Origin: Filosporella fistucella | Taxonomy: Eukaryota > Ascomycota > Leotiomycetes > Helotiales | Assembly (NCBI GenBank): GCA_030077755.1 | Contig: JAQJZZ010000006.1 | Coordinates: forward strand, 1 to 64,000 | Direction: 5' to 3' | Length of the DNA stretch: 64,000 nt | Part shown: positions 44,793 to 55,335 of the stretch, in pieces | Layout: each line of letters opens with the position of its first letter | Position numbering within the stretch: the first letter of the stretch is position 1 | Program-made: the position numbers and the translations under genes | The notes under the pieces: generated by a model | Told to the model about the DNA's origin: nothing | The model's input: only the letters and a program-made list of their open reading frames with translations | The model's database searches: none

Positions 44793-45535
44793 ATTAGCCA
44801 GATACCAAGACCAATAAGTGGAGATCTCACCATGCTATTCATTCCTGGTCTTGTTCTAGATAGAAGCTTGGGAAGTTTGAGGGGAATGCACATCGGGCCT
44901 CGGCTTAAAATAATCTCGTGCGGCCAATTGTTTTCCCGCTCCACTCAACTGATAACAGCCACTTTAATGTTGTGCATCAATACCGTCACATGATGAGTCC
45001 GAAACAGTCAGGAAAACAGGTCAGGAAGTAAAGTCTGCTGGGTATCAAAAATTGTATGCCTTAATGCAACGTCGACTGATACTCTTAGTAGTTGCCTGCA
45101 ACCCATAATTCTATCATTAGATCATATGGGGTTCAGGCCTTAGGTCTCTCTATTCAATAGATGGGGCATGTGAAGCTGCGGGGCCAATCTTTAGCTCTGT
45201 TCATGTAGCGCATTGCTGCTTTCGCTGCGGAACGCATCTCGCCATATTTCAAAATCAGATGACTGTTCTGCCTGACGGTGGACCGGACACTCATAACCAG
45301 GCACCAATATTTTAGGTAAGGCATCATTTCGTTTTTGCCAGCAAATCTGCCACCGTAGCACACGCAAGCAAGCCTTTTACTTATCTATCTTGACCCGCCT
45401 GTATGCCAGCACAATATTTCTTCTTCCATTTGCAGAATCACACTGCCGTCCCATCGGAGCCTGCACCTCACCGAAATCGTCTGCTTTTAGCACACGGCGC
45501 TGAGCAACAAAGGTTGCCTCATTGAGCTTAATCAA
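44793..45535. other. Intergenic with unassigned ORFs
   Basis: A 69-codon minus ORF at 45154-45363 and the antisense frame of the next gene (45377-45646) are the only open stretches. Exons 5' of the gene at 45536 may lie here: its frame is open back to a TTTTAG acceptor near 45489. Confidence 0.3.
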
Positions 45536-45913
45536 ATGCCCGTCGAAAGCCCTATCAAACCCACAGATTCGGAGGGTCTCCGCACCAAAATCCTGGCCAC
45601 AGCACCTGGCCAGGAGGCTATCATACTGGCGGATGTCAAAACTCATGTGAGTATGGCCCGAAAGCTAGAGATACCCTCGACTAACACTGTGTCACCATAG
45701 CTCGACAAATTGGGAAACGCAACTTACGAGCAGACGATAAATGATACGAGAGAGGTGGCGCTAAACAGGAAGTGTATAGTCTTTCTGATAAGAGGTTCAT
45801 TTCAGGCTGGTGGAGATACTGTAAGCCGGAGTGGAGTGGGACACCCGGTGCATGATGAGGAGCGTCTTCTGTTACAACAGCATACTGCGTTGGTAATTAT
45901 TGATACAAATTGA
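45536..45913 (+). CDS. Hypothetical protein, two or more exons
   Basis: Exons 45536-45646 and 45701-45913 join in phase through a 54-nt intron with GTGAGT donor, CTAAC branch and CCATAG acceptor, which supports this strand. The product is 107 residues or longer. It contains GLRTKILATAPGQEAIILAD and NRKCIVFLIRGSFQAGGD. The open frame continues upstream to a possible acceptor, so more 5' exons are likely. No known family. The antisense ORF is judged a shadow. Confidence 0.4.
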
Positions 45914-45995
45914 GTTGCTTTCGCATAGCACCTCCTCGATCGTATGGAGTTTAAAGTCCTTTTAAACCTGTCCGTGTCAGACGTTCCCCGGACCC

Positions 45996-47827
45996 TCATC
46001 TTCTATCCTCATATGTAACCAGTGGACAAAGCCCTGGCCACGCCTCTGGCCCTCCGGTCTCATGTCCTGTGGTCGGTCGCCCGGACAGGAAATCTGCGGG
46101 TACAGCCCAGTCCTCGAACCTTACAGTCTCTTGTCGCCCGTCAACAAAATTTGCGGGGATGAACCAACTTTCCTCTTCGGGGAGGAGCCAGCCCTCCATC
46201 CCTACAGCCTCTTCTCCCGTGGTTGGCCTGCCATGGACAAATTCTGTAGGAATCGTCCAGTCAACTGACGGCTCTTCTGGTGGCTGAAACACCGTGTCGC
46301 CGGGCTCGTTGCCACATACGTTCTTGCTGGTTAGTTCTGCTCGAGGAGGTCCTGTTTGTCTAGGAGATAGGCAATCAGGAGCAGATACAGCTCGAGAAGG
46401 AATGGTCTGGTTAGTAGCGGCACCAGAGTTTCCTATTTAAGAATTAGCTGGTTAGAAAATTCCCTCAAGCTCCAATTACACATACCAGGAAAACAGTCCA
46501 GATTTCTGCCATTCTCCACGGCTGAAGCCACAGCTCGTTGTTGGTCTAGTTCGCCGGTCAAATAATGTTTATGCAACCAACAGAACAGAATAGACATCTA
46601 CCTGAAAATATTGCGGCTTCATAAAGAAGGTCCAACTCTGTAAACAATCAATCAGCCGTATCGCTGCGGCGGGGACTTTGCAGTGATTCTCACGGGACGG
46701 AATGAGAACAGTATTCTTCTTCCCTGGTGATTTACGACATACCACTCCGCGCGACATCTCTATATCCAAGCGCCGCTTTTTAGCCCGCTCTACCTTCCCG
46801 TCTCCTACACTATGGTGGGCCTCCTGAATCGCCGATAGATTCCACCGGAACGGTTCAAGCCTCCATGCTCGGATTTCGCTGCCAAGAGTATCAGCCTTGA
46901 TTTTGCGCGACGTGTCGCGGATTCCAGCCTCGATAAGAGCCGTGATTGCTTGTTCAAACGACAAACTAGATAGCAAACTCTCGCTCTCCCATCTAGATCA
47001 TTAGCCAGGGTGCTCAATGTAGAATTTAGTGGAGAACATACAATCCATCGGAAGATGGCGGAAGGAGAAACAGTGCACCGTCATCAAGAGCCTTGCAGAG
47101 TTTCCAATACCTGTGCCCAATTGCACACCAAGCTAGCACGTTTTCTTTGATAATGTCAACATCATCAGTAATCGCGTTAGACGTTGTCAAAAGGCAGAGA
47201 AGGCCTTTCAGAAGTTTTGCAGTTATTCGTTCTTGACCATTTCCTATCAATAAGGCGAGATCGTAGAAAAAGAGTGTGTAGTATCGCCACATAATAATGT
47301 CCCATCGTCGTCGACGCTGAAGGTTTTGGAGGTCCAGATAGACATTGGATACGGACTTTGCGATTGATTCTGTGGATTTCGAAATTGGCGACGTTGGAGG
47401 GATACATACTTGCCAAAAAAAACTCACGTTCCCCTTACAATTTTCAAATAACTCTCGGACCTCTGAGGGAAGTTCGGTGCGCGTCGTTTGACGTATAATT
47501 GCTACCGCAGGTGAACATTTCTCCTTTGTCGTGCCGCTCGAAACCCTGGCATGCTGAATCCATTTTCGGGCTGCTTCTTTTCTTTGCGGAGACAGGGCAT
47601 CGAAAATACTGCTGAGAAAAGATTGAGACTTTAACCGGTTAGCAGAGGTCATTGACAGTGGGTGCGATACCTGCCTCTGGGCGTTCCAATACTGCCTCGA
47701 TGGACTCATCTGGATCAAACCTCTCAAGCCAACGTGATAATTCCCGCACTGAGATTTCTTGTCCTATTGCTGTTTGCATATTCGGGCAGTGTAAGTTGCA
47801 GAGAAGTTGCCTGTCCGTCGAGATCAT
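45996..47827 (-). CDS. Multi-exon fungal protein of unknown function with W-P-F-GR repeats
   Basis: Four coding blocks follow each other on the minus strand: 47827-about 47690, about 47640-47042, 46992-about 46590, and about 46550-45996. The 49-nt intron 47041-46993 (GTATGT...CTAG) joins in phase. An intron near 46435-46485 also has good signals. The first and third joins did not resolve in phase, so splice sites or frame damage are uncertain. The N-terminal block has VRELSRWLERFDPDES. The middle is helical with a basic stretch. The C terminus carries three degenerate repeats: DWTIPTEFVHGRPTTG, SWFIPANFVDGRQET and DWAVPADFLSGRPTTG. I recognise no family. Confidence 0.45.
46011..46268 (-). repeat. 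Three-unit protein repeat W-x-(I/V)-P-x-x-F-(V/L)-x-G-R
   Basis: The C-terminal part of the gene at 45996 encodes three copies spaced about 25-30 residues apart. Trp, Pro, Phe, Gly and Arg are kept while linkers vary. Divergence at DNA level suggests selection on the motif rather than recent slippage. Confidence 0.6.
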
Positions 47828-48354
47828 ACTTCGTCCTGTAACGCTAGTCTAAATCAATCAATAAGGTCGAACGACCAAGTCTAATGATGCTTTAAGAATA
47901 GCGTCGAAGGTGCCGCGCCGCATCCCTGAAAGCACCTTTTGAGCCGATGCTAACATGTGGAGTTTAGAACGCCATGAACTCCAATTAAACGGATCTGCGC
48001 GCAGAACGCACATAATTTTTAAGCCATGTTTGAATTAGTCAGACTAGTTGAAGAAGAAAATCAGGTATTCTTCTTCTGCATAGGCATAACGTATAAGAAG
48101 GAGCTTCAGAATGAGGCAACCTGCATGCGCCCTCCTCATCTTCTTACTTCTCACCGCTGCCGTGGTTCGCCTCACCCACTCATTACACCCGTCTTGCCCT
48201 GCCAATTCGTCCTCGAACAACAAAACAAGGGATCATCGCCGTGCCCGCCTGCCCTGCTACCATTCAAGCCAGAGATACAAGTGCCCAGCACGAAACACGA
48301 ACCCATTCGAGCCAGCTCTCTGTCCCCTGATTCCGTCCTTCATTTACCAGCTTC
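47828..48354. other. Divergent intergenic region
   Basis: This lies between the minus-strand unknown gene and the plus-strand 7-TM gene. A plus ORF at 48111-48380 begins with a hydrophobic signal-like MRQPACALLIFLLLTAAVV but overlaps the 7-TM start in another frame. It could be a tiny secreted protein or chance. Confidence 0.3.
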
Positions 48355-49494
48355 ATGCATACCTCCTCCCAAACGACTAAGTTGCCACCTCTCATCTACC
48401 TGAGCCTTTCCCTTGTGATCCTGGGAGCTGCAATATTCCAGTGCATCCTGGCGGTTCTCCAAAGCTTTCTCGCCAATCGAGCTACCAGCAATACCCATAA
48501 TGCCGGTGATATGCGTACCATGTTCATATATCGCTGCGAAGAAGTTCTTGCTTTCTTGCTCTCTATTGGACTTGTTGTGTTCAGTGGACTGTTATTCCGC
48601 TCTCTAAGTAGTTTCGACTGGGATAGATTTGACGCTATTCAGCTGGCTTTCCTGGTCGCCATTCTTAGGGTACATCTTGTTTGCGAGGTACTTTACTTGA
48701 GATATATTCACGGACACGAGAATTAATCTTATGCAGTTACAGTTCATACGGTTCACCCTGAATAAAACAAACAACCTGTACCAATACGCGGTATGGATAG
48801 GATACGGCTATTGTGTAATCTTGCTTGTGGGACTCTCCAGGTACGTTCCATTCGCCTCTGTAGCATCGGTGACTAATAGTGGCAGCTTGATTGGGCTCGG
48901 TATTAGTAAGATTATTGTAATAGAGATCTCACTTGGGTTGTCTTCTGTGGAATACATCATTACTGCCTTTGGACATGTTTCAATTTACCGCCAGTTTCTT
49001 TACCCTCCAGGGCGACGACTTCTCTTTTTCTTTATTGGAAATATTACCTTTTGTTTTGCAGCAGGAGTTTTCGCTCTCGTACCTGTTATTTCTAATCTTT
49101 TGGTCAATATTAATCTCGAACTATTTCAATGGGTAAGAATTATACGTATTCCACTGAATTACGCCTGTTCTAACTTGATACATAGATATATACTATCGTT
49201 GCTAGCATATTCATGCTTCGCTTCCGAGTTTTCACTCACACGAAAGATATGCTTATCATACCCTCACCTACCTATGCTACTAGGGACTTAAGTACAAGCC
49301 TATCAGACCTGATAGACTATGAAGGAGGTAGACCAAAGGTGAAATCCAGATTGGCTATCACAGATCGCGAATGGGTTCAATTTACTGCATATAGGTCGTC
49401 GGTCGACTGGGTAGAGATTAACGAAGGAAGTACTCAGTATTGCGCAAACGAGGCAAAATCAAAATCAAACGATATCGCAAAAGAACTCGCATGA
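48355..49494 (+). CDS. Seven-transmembrane fungal membrane protein
   Basis: Exons 48355-48669, 48737-49132 and 49186-49494 join in phase (67- and 53-nt introns) and give 339 residues. Hydrophobic segments include LIYLSLSLVILGAAIFQCIL, FLLSIGLVVFSGLLF, LAFLVAIL, AVWIGYGYCVILLVGL, IVIEISLGLSSVEYIITAFG, FFFIGNITFCFAAGVFALVP and IYTIVASIFML. That is seven in total, followed by a polar tail of about 85 residues. The layout resembles fungal integral membrane proteins or orphan receptors, but no signature of PTH11 or a named transporter was seen. The frame is intact across all junctions. Confidence 0.65.
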
Positions 49495-49945
49495 TCAGTA
49501 TCAGGCTGCACTTTTTTCCTTGGAATGGCAGAACGGAACGCGGTTCCAACTTGAAGAATAGACACCGTAAAATGATAAATGAGATGTGACTTGATATACT
49601 TTTAGTGCCGAGGCGCAGAAAAGGATTTAGTATAGCATTCCTGCTTTTTGTGATTTTCTCATTCTTTATTATATCCAAATTTGTAACTCTGTTATATCCC
49701 TCGTGCCAAGGAAACGTGAGAATCCAGCAGGATATATTTTAGGATATGTGAATGAATACTACAAAGTTTTGGTTTTAATACTAGATTCCAAAGATCTATG
49801 AACTCACCTGCATCCAAGATGCGCCAACGAATTCGACTTGTATATACCTGTGCCACGCTCAAACTTTTGTGGCAGACAAGTGGGTGTGAATAGTCAAAAG
49901 GCGAACGCAAACGGGCCTACCCCATCAAATATACTTGCCTGCGAC
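49495..49945. other. Intergenic, no gene supported
   Basis: Short minus-strand ORFs at 49418-49678 and 49692-49910. The second (SLSVAQVYTSRIRWRILDAG) could be a 3' exon of the hypothetical gene at 49946, but no clean junction was found. Confidence 0.25.
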
Positions 49946-50455
49946 CTAAAGGTTGCCAAGATTAAATGCGCTGGTTCGAGCGAGTGTTATTGTTATTAAA
50001 TTGATGAAGTACCGTCCCAAATGTTCCTGTTTCAAGACCAAAGGGTTGATCGACAGCTGCTCTGGAGCTGCAATAATCAATTGAGCTCTTGCCAAAAGCG
50101 CTACCACGTCTCCAAAATATCTTAGTAGATCACCAAAGCTCGGCGTTGGTGAACCGGCCTTTCCTTGATTCAGAGGGTCTGCCAAGACCTCAGTGCTTGG
50201 TCCTATAAATTCCCCGTATGATCCGCACACATTAGACCATTTCACACGGCCAAGCAGATCGGACGGCAGAGATTTTTCAGGAGGCAGGCTCGCATGTCTT
50301 ATTCGATAATCCCAGAAGATGCTTAAGAATACAGATTGATGTATCAAGAGAATCCGCATACGCCCACAGCGCATGTCAATGACATCCGAGTCCAGGGAAG
50401 CTGCAATGTGCGTGATGCGAGGACACCGATGGGGGCAAGGTGTAGATTGTTCCAC
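49946..50455 (-). CDS. Hypothetical protein
   Basis: A 169-codon ORF with an ATG start. The C-terminal half (FGDLLRYFGDVVALLARAQL, then GRYFINLITITLARTS) is helical and hydrophobic in places. The N-terminal half contains RITHIAASLDSDVIDMRCG. It looks coding but belongs to no family I recognise. It may have further 3' exons downstream on the minus strand. Confidence 0.3.
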   Translation of the reverse strand: MEQSTPCPHRCPRITHIAASLDSDVIDMRCGRMRILLIHQSVFLSIFWDYRIRHASLPPEKSLPSDLLGRVKWSNVCGSYGEFIGPSTEVLADPLNQGKAGSPTPSFGDLLRYFGDVVALLARAQLIIAAPEQLSINPLVLKQEHLGRYFINLITITLARTSAFNLGNL

Positions 50456-51517
50456 TTAGACAGCGACAGAAGTTTTTTCAAAAGGATCAGCTAAGAGGCA
50501 TTTATTTGAGAAGCTGGCTGGGGCAAAGCCCACTCTATCACTGGCTGGCTTTGCAAATAGCCCCAGCAAAGATCCAATACATTTCTAGGTCCTCCTCTGT
50601 TGCGTCTGATATCAGGGCGGCAGGGGTAGGGCCTGGATTCCAATCATGCCCATCGGCCTTTTTCACGCCAGTGGCATGCCGGAACTACTATCCCACCTGA
50701 AAACCATTACCAAGCAGTGAGCACAAGGTGCGTTACCCAATGGTGACAGATGTGAGCTTGCCAGTACCCCAGAATTTTCAAAATTAGCTTTGTGAGGCAT
50801 GGAGTTCTATGCCCACACTTTACCTAATTGATGAGTATATCAAAAGTGGGAGAATTTTGAGCGCTAAGAATTACCAATTACGGAGCTGAAGCTCAGGCAG
50901 TTATGCATTGCTATAAGTTGACTGGAATCTCTACCTCGTAAGCCTTAAAGCTACAACAATATTAGTAGCTAGCATCGATAGGGTTTCGAAAGACCGGCAT
51001 AGTGCCCTTGCGAAGAAGAAGGGGCATGTGAGAAGACAAATATGCACGCTACGAGTATGAAATCCTGATTGGGTTCGATATATGGACTAAACCAAATTAT
51101 TTGTGCTCGTATTTTCTTCAGGAAATCAACATCAGAAAAGCAGGACCGGGTAGGGACTTCATAGGTACCATCCGGCCCACTGTCGGGAAAATCACAGCTT
51201 AATGGAGCGAGCTGGCTGCGGGGGCACACGGCAGCACCGCATTAGCTGGGACAAGGAGGCAGAGGGAGACCTGGCGCCTTGCCAGTAGATAATCCCCGAG
51301 CAGCGTGTCGCATCTGATAATAATTTAGTTCACATGATCAGTTGAATATAGCTCATATTATATGTCTCCAGGCGCGGTTAAGATGCTCGTGTCGAGGGTT
51401 ATTCAGCCCCTTCTGGTCTCCTCCTCTTTGCACACTGTTTCATGCCCAAACTGTTGATTTTCAACTACTGAGTCCATTATCATATCTGAGTGAACTTATT
51501 CAGAAATCTCAATCACA
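50456..51517. other. Intergenic 1.1 kb, no gene seen
   Basis: Only short ORFs without recognised motifs. No repeat was noticed. Confidence 0.4.
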
Positions 51518-52503
51518 ATGGTCCGTCTAGTTTTTTGCGCCAAAACTATCACCGGATCCCAAACCAGAACACTTCATTGGTCTGAGGAAATCTCCCTCAA
51601 CCTTGAATTCTGCCTGGTTTTGATTATGCCACCCGTAGCTCTGGGAGAAAGCGGTCTGCTTCCGGTATGCCAGACGGCAATCAATAATAGCCAGCTCACT
51701 GAGTCTTCGCGCGAATGGGCAAACGCCAAATACACACAGTTATCCCGTATGAAAAGCATGGATCAAAACTTGAAGGATGAATTTGACGTTCTCATTAGCA
51801 CGATTCAGCTTTCGAGGTTTAAGGATCATTCTCTACACGAGCTGGACATTACGATTCGTACAACCCTCTCGACGCGCCATCTTGGGCCCTTCAAGGCCCC
51901 AGATTCACCTGATCGGATTAGAACGACATATTGACACAGCCCCAACAAATATGTCATAGGGAACCATTGAGACCGCCTCCCTTACGCGATTGGATCTCAA
52001 TTTCGGTCCTGAATGTCTCCAATTTGAAGCCGAGATAGCGACATCCCTTGAATCCATGACAAATCTGGAGTCACTCGCCGTGGAATATCGTGACGAGTGC
52101 CAAGACCAGTGGATCGTACCACCTGTGTTTACCAAAGTTTTAAGCAAACAGTGGCCTAAACTCTCGAAGCTATATTTGCGATTCGACGTCGACTATAATC
52201 ATTTTCTCCTCTTCTTACAGCGACATGCCATATCACTTCGATCTTTGGATTTTTATGATATAATACTATACAACGACACATGGGCACAGCTCGTTTGAGG
52301 AAATTAGGACATTGTGCTCTGTGAAGCATGTCAATATGTGGAATCTCTGCGAAGCCCCGGATCTTGAACACGCTTTTCAGTACACAAATGACTGCATGAT
52401 GAAGGTCAACGAATTTCTGGTGGTTGGCGGTGAAAATCCTCTGAAAAATCAGGCAGAAAAAGTTGGGGAGCCTTATCGTGAGGAGTATGGGGTAGATATA
52501 TGA
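51518..52503 (+). pseudogene. F-box/LRR-like fungal protein with frameshift
   Basis: The middle part reads SLTRLDLNFGPECLQFEAEI, TNLESLAVEYRDECQDQW, WPKLSKLYLRFDVDYNHFLL and HAISLRSLDFYDIIL. This is the C-terminal leucine-rich pattern of fungal F-box-like proteins. The frame ends at 52298 after DTWAQLV, and the family sequence continues in the next frame as FEEIRTLCSVKHVNMWNLCE to a stop at 52503. One extra base near 52292 explains the shift. The upstream part (51518-51934) lies in yet another frame and may be joined by an intron or by further damage. The copy is probably inactive. Confidence 0.5.
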
Positions 52504-53043
52504 CTCATCCGTTGACCAACTCCTTGTTTCACTTTCTGGCCATCCTCGATTGTGGTGACGTGCTATGATCTGTCACGCCAAATGGAATTATATTCGGGAA
52601 TTTTGCTCGGGCGAATAATAAAAAAATATTCCTGAAATATCATATTCTTACTCTTTTTAGGCCTAGACTCCAGCTGTAGCCGAAATTTACCGTGAATATT
52701 ATCGATATCCAAGATTCCGTCCTTATGCACGACTGTTGGGAGCAAAAGGCGTTCTCTGAATTTACTTGTATTGTTGTAGCGACTTGAATGGAGCGGATGT
52801 TTCACCATTCTTCTTTTCCTTGCCCGAGATTGCGCAAACTGGATGATCTCGGATGACGATCATCTATCGTGATGACGGACCGTGGATGAGCCACTCTGCG
52901 AAAACATGCCCTAGCAGTTGATTTCATCCTGGATCATTTATAGACTTGAGTAGAGAAAAGCTGGCGGGTCACAAGGGAATGACTTTTGCTTCGACTTCTT
53001 CATTCAATCTGTATTGCAAAGGTTTAATTTTACACCAAAATCC
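52504..53043. other. Intergenic, no gene seen
   Basis: About 540 bp, with one 81-codon minus ORF lacking recognisable features. It includes the promoter of the receptor gene. Confidence 0.35.
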
Positions 53044-54570
53044 ATGTGGAACCTGTGGGCATTTGGGGCCTACCTAGGAATATGTGTACCGGCTGCCCAC
53101 GCCGATTCATATTCACTTACTGGCAACTTGCCTGCTTGTGCAGTAAGCTAGCTTCAGATACTCTGATGCGTACATACTAAGCAAAAGCAGGTGCGATGTA
53201 TCATGGATTCGGGTTCAACTTGGGTAAACACTACTGCAGACTATACACATATCTGTCAGATCGAGATACAGAATCATGATCTTGCGCGATGTATAAGTTT
53301 ACACTGCACAATCAGAGAAATACTGGGTTAAGCCATCACCAATGTCCTTAGCAGAAGGCTAATCTTGTCAGTAACGGAAAATACTGCTCAGGAGATCTGC
53401 CACCAGCCATTGCGAGATAAAACAAAGACGGTCCTAATTTCTGGAATTGTAGGAGCTTCGCTTTCTCTTCTTGCTTTTACCCTACGAATGTTGGCAAGAT
53501 TGATGCTCGGACAATTGGGAGCAGATGATTGGGTGATGATGGCCGCGATGGTACTCCGCCAAAAAAATTACACAGCCTACACAGTAGCTTACATCAGACA
53601 GGGATTTGTGGTACCTTTATCCACAATGGCTATTGTGCGTACGTCATATCTTCCCTTATATGACCTACGTCGTTTCTGAGACGCTAATATTCTGGACAGT
53701 TGCAGATCGTGGACTTGGGAAGGATATGTGGTCTATCCCATTTGAGAATATCACCTATATTCTTCATGCAAGTATGGAGAAACCCGTTTTTGAAAAGTTA
53801 TACTTATACAGAACAGATATACTACTTTGACGAAATCCTCTATCTAGGGAGTTTGATGTTAATACGCTGGTCTATCTTATGTTTTTATCTTCGAATATTT
53901 CCCCAGAAGAAGTTCAAAACCTTCACGTATATTATTGTTATATGCAACGTCGCAAACGGAATTGCGTTTATTCTCGTCTCGATATTCCAATGCATTCCGA
54001 TATATGCTGCATGGACAAGATGGGATGGTACAGTTCAAGCAAGATGTCTCAATGGCAATGTTCTCGGATGGACCAGTGGCATAATGAGTATTGTTTTGGA
54101 TATTGTAATACTTGTTCTCCCGCTGCCAGGTTTAGCAAAACTTGTAATGCCACGGGAGAGAAAGGTCCAAATCTTCGTAATATTTGGTTTAGGCTTCTTG
54201 TAGGTACATCAGAGCCAAACGTCAAAAGCGAATGCTAATAGAATGATGTAGTGTTATTATCGTTAGTATAATCCGGCTCACCTCGCTTGTCAAGTTTGCA
54301 AACACGCTAAATATAACATGTAAGGCGAAATGATGCTACTATAAGGATGCGAATTGATTACGAGTAGGGGACTACGTACCAGTAGGGTATTGGAGTATTG
54401 TTGAGGTCTGCACTAGCGCTATTTGCGCGTGTCTTCCAGCACTCCCTCCCTTAGTCCGGCGGAAACCAGAGATCGTACAGCATGGTCCTACTAGAGTTAT
54501 AACTCGGAATAATCGAGATTTGGATGACCTTCCGTTATTAAAACTAGCAAGTGCGGCACGTGTTCGCTAG
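53044..54570 (+). CDS. CFEM-domain PTH11-type receptor
   Basis: PTH11-type proteins are fungal 7-TM receptors at the cell surface. Exon 1 (53044-53142) encodes a signal peptide (MWNLWAFGAYLGICVPAAHA). Exon 2 (53191-53326) has CFEM cysteines in PACA, VRC, HIC, ARC and LHC. Exon 3 from 53372 adds EIC, the first membrane segment TVLISGIVGASLSLLAF and GADDWVMM. Later coding pieces are GLGKDMWSIPFENITYILH, YYFDEILYLGSLMLIRWSIL, ANGIAFILVSIFQCIPIYAA, then IIVSIIRLTSLVKFANTLNI and DYVPVGYWSIVEVCTSAICA, ending at TAG 54570. The joins between about 53550 and 53830 are not fully resolved; one may use a GC donor. The gene otherwise appears intact. Confidence 0.75.
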
Positions 54571-54877
54571 CTATAAAAATTTATACGAGCAGCGTTCAGA
54601 ATATTTGATAGTAGGTGTTGAATCTTTGTGTAGATCCTTACTATAATAAATTGTAGTTTCCTTTGATCCTTGAAACCACTAAATAAGTGGTAGAGTCTCT
54701 TATATATTCAATATCGTTAGAAGCATCAACCGCCCGTCAAATCATTTCGATCATCGAATGTTTCTTGACATCTAGCTAAGCTAAGCTTCAACACAAGATA
54801 TTCATTGAATCTATCACGTTCGCAAGAGTCCAAACCGACCATCTGCTAGTGTCCCCTATCACTGAGATCTGTAAAGT
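54571..54877. other. Intergenic, no gene seen
   Basis: AT-rich stretch of about 300 bp between convergent genes. Nothing recognisable was seen. Confidence 0.4.
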
Positions 54878-55117
54878 CTACCATAACCCAAAGTAAAAGT
54901 GGAGAGTAGAGCGTTCATAGAGATTTCGCCAATATGGGTCTTTATCCCAGTTTGGTCTTGGGAAGAAGAAGCTAAAGGCATTAAAAATAGGTGGCGTGCG
55001 GGAACAATCTGACCAACCTTTGTAATATTCGTAAATGAACATGCTAATGAAAGTAATGACAAATAAGATAAGAATGATGCCGACGACAAGAGCAAAAATG
55101 CTGGATTTGTATTCCAT
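54878..55117 (-). CDS. Small single-pass membrane protein
   Basis: A 79-residue ORF with a clear membrane span (SIFALVVGIILILFVITFIS) after a six-residue N terminus. A polar tail with FFFPRPNWDKDPYWRNLYER follows. No family is recognised. It lies downstream of the DUF3723 gene on the same strand. The hydrophobic profile makes chance less likely, but there is no other support. Confidence 0.35.
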   Translation of the reverse strand: MEYKSSIFALVVGIILILFVITFISMFIYEYYKGWSDCSRTPPIFNAFSFFFPRPNWDKDPYWRNLYERSTLHFYFGLW

Positions 55118-55335
55118 TTCTTAGGTATTATGTATAGGAGCATCGAATTTTCAATAAATAATACCAAATGTGTTTATGAGCTCATTTGCGTTCCCTACAA
55201 GAGATGCAGGATGTAAAAAAAGAAAAAATCCACAAGATCATTCGAAAGTCATGTGGTATATTCCATCTAGATCATCCAGAATGTGGGGCAGTGGGCAAGG
55301 ATGATCTCGCAGCTTCAGAGGGAGATCATCTCACT

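Noticed and set aside
45377..45646. 90-codon minus-strand ORF
   Set aside because: The plus strand has an in-phase intron with good signals here, so this is judged antisense, though both translations look protein-like.
48111..48380. Possible small secreted protein with signal-like start
   Set aside because: It overlaps the well-supported 7-TM gene start in another frame and has no cysteine pattern or other support.
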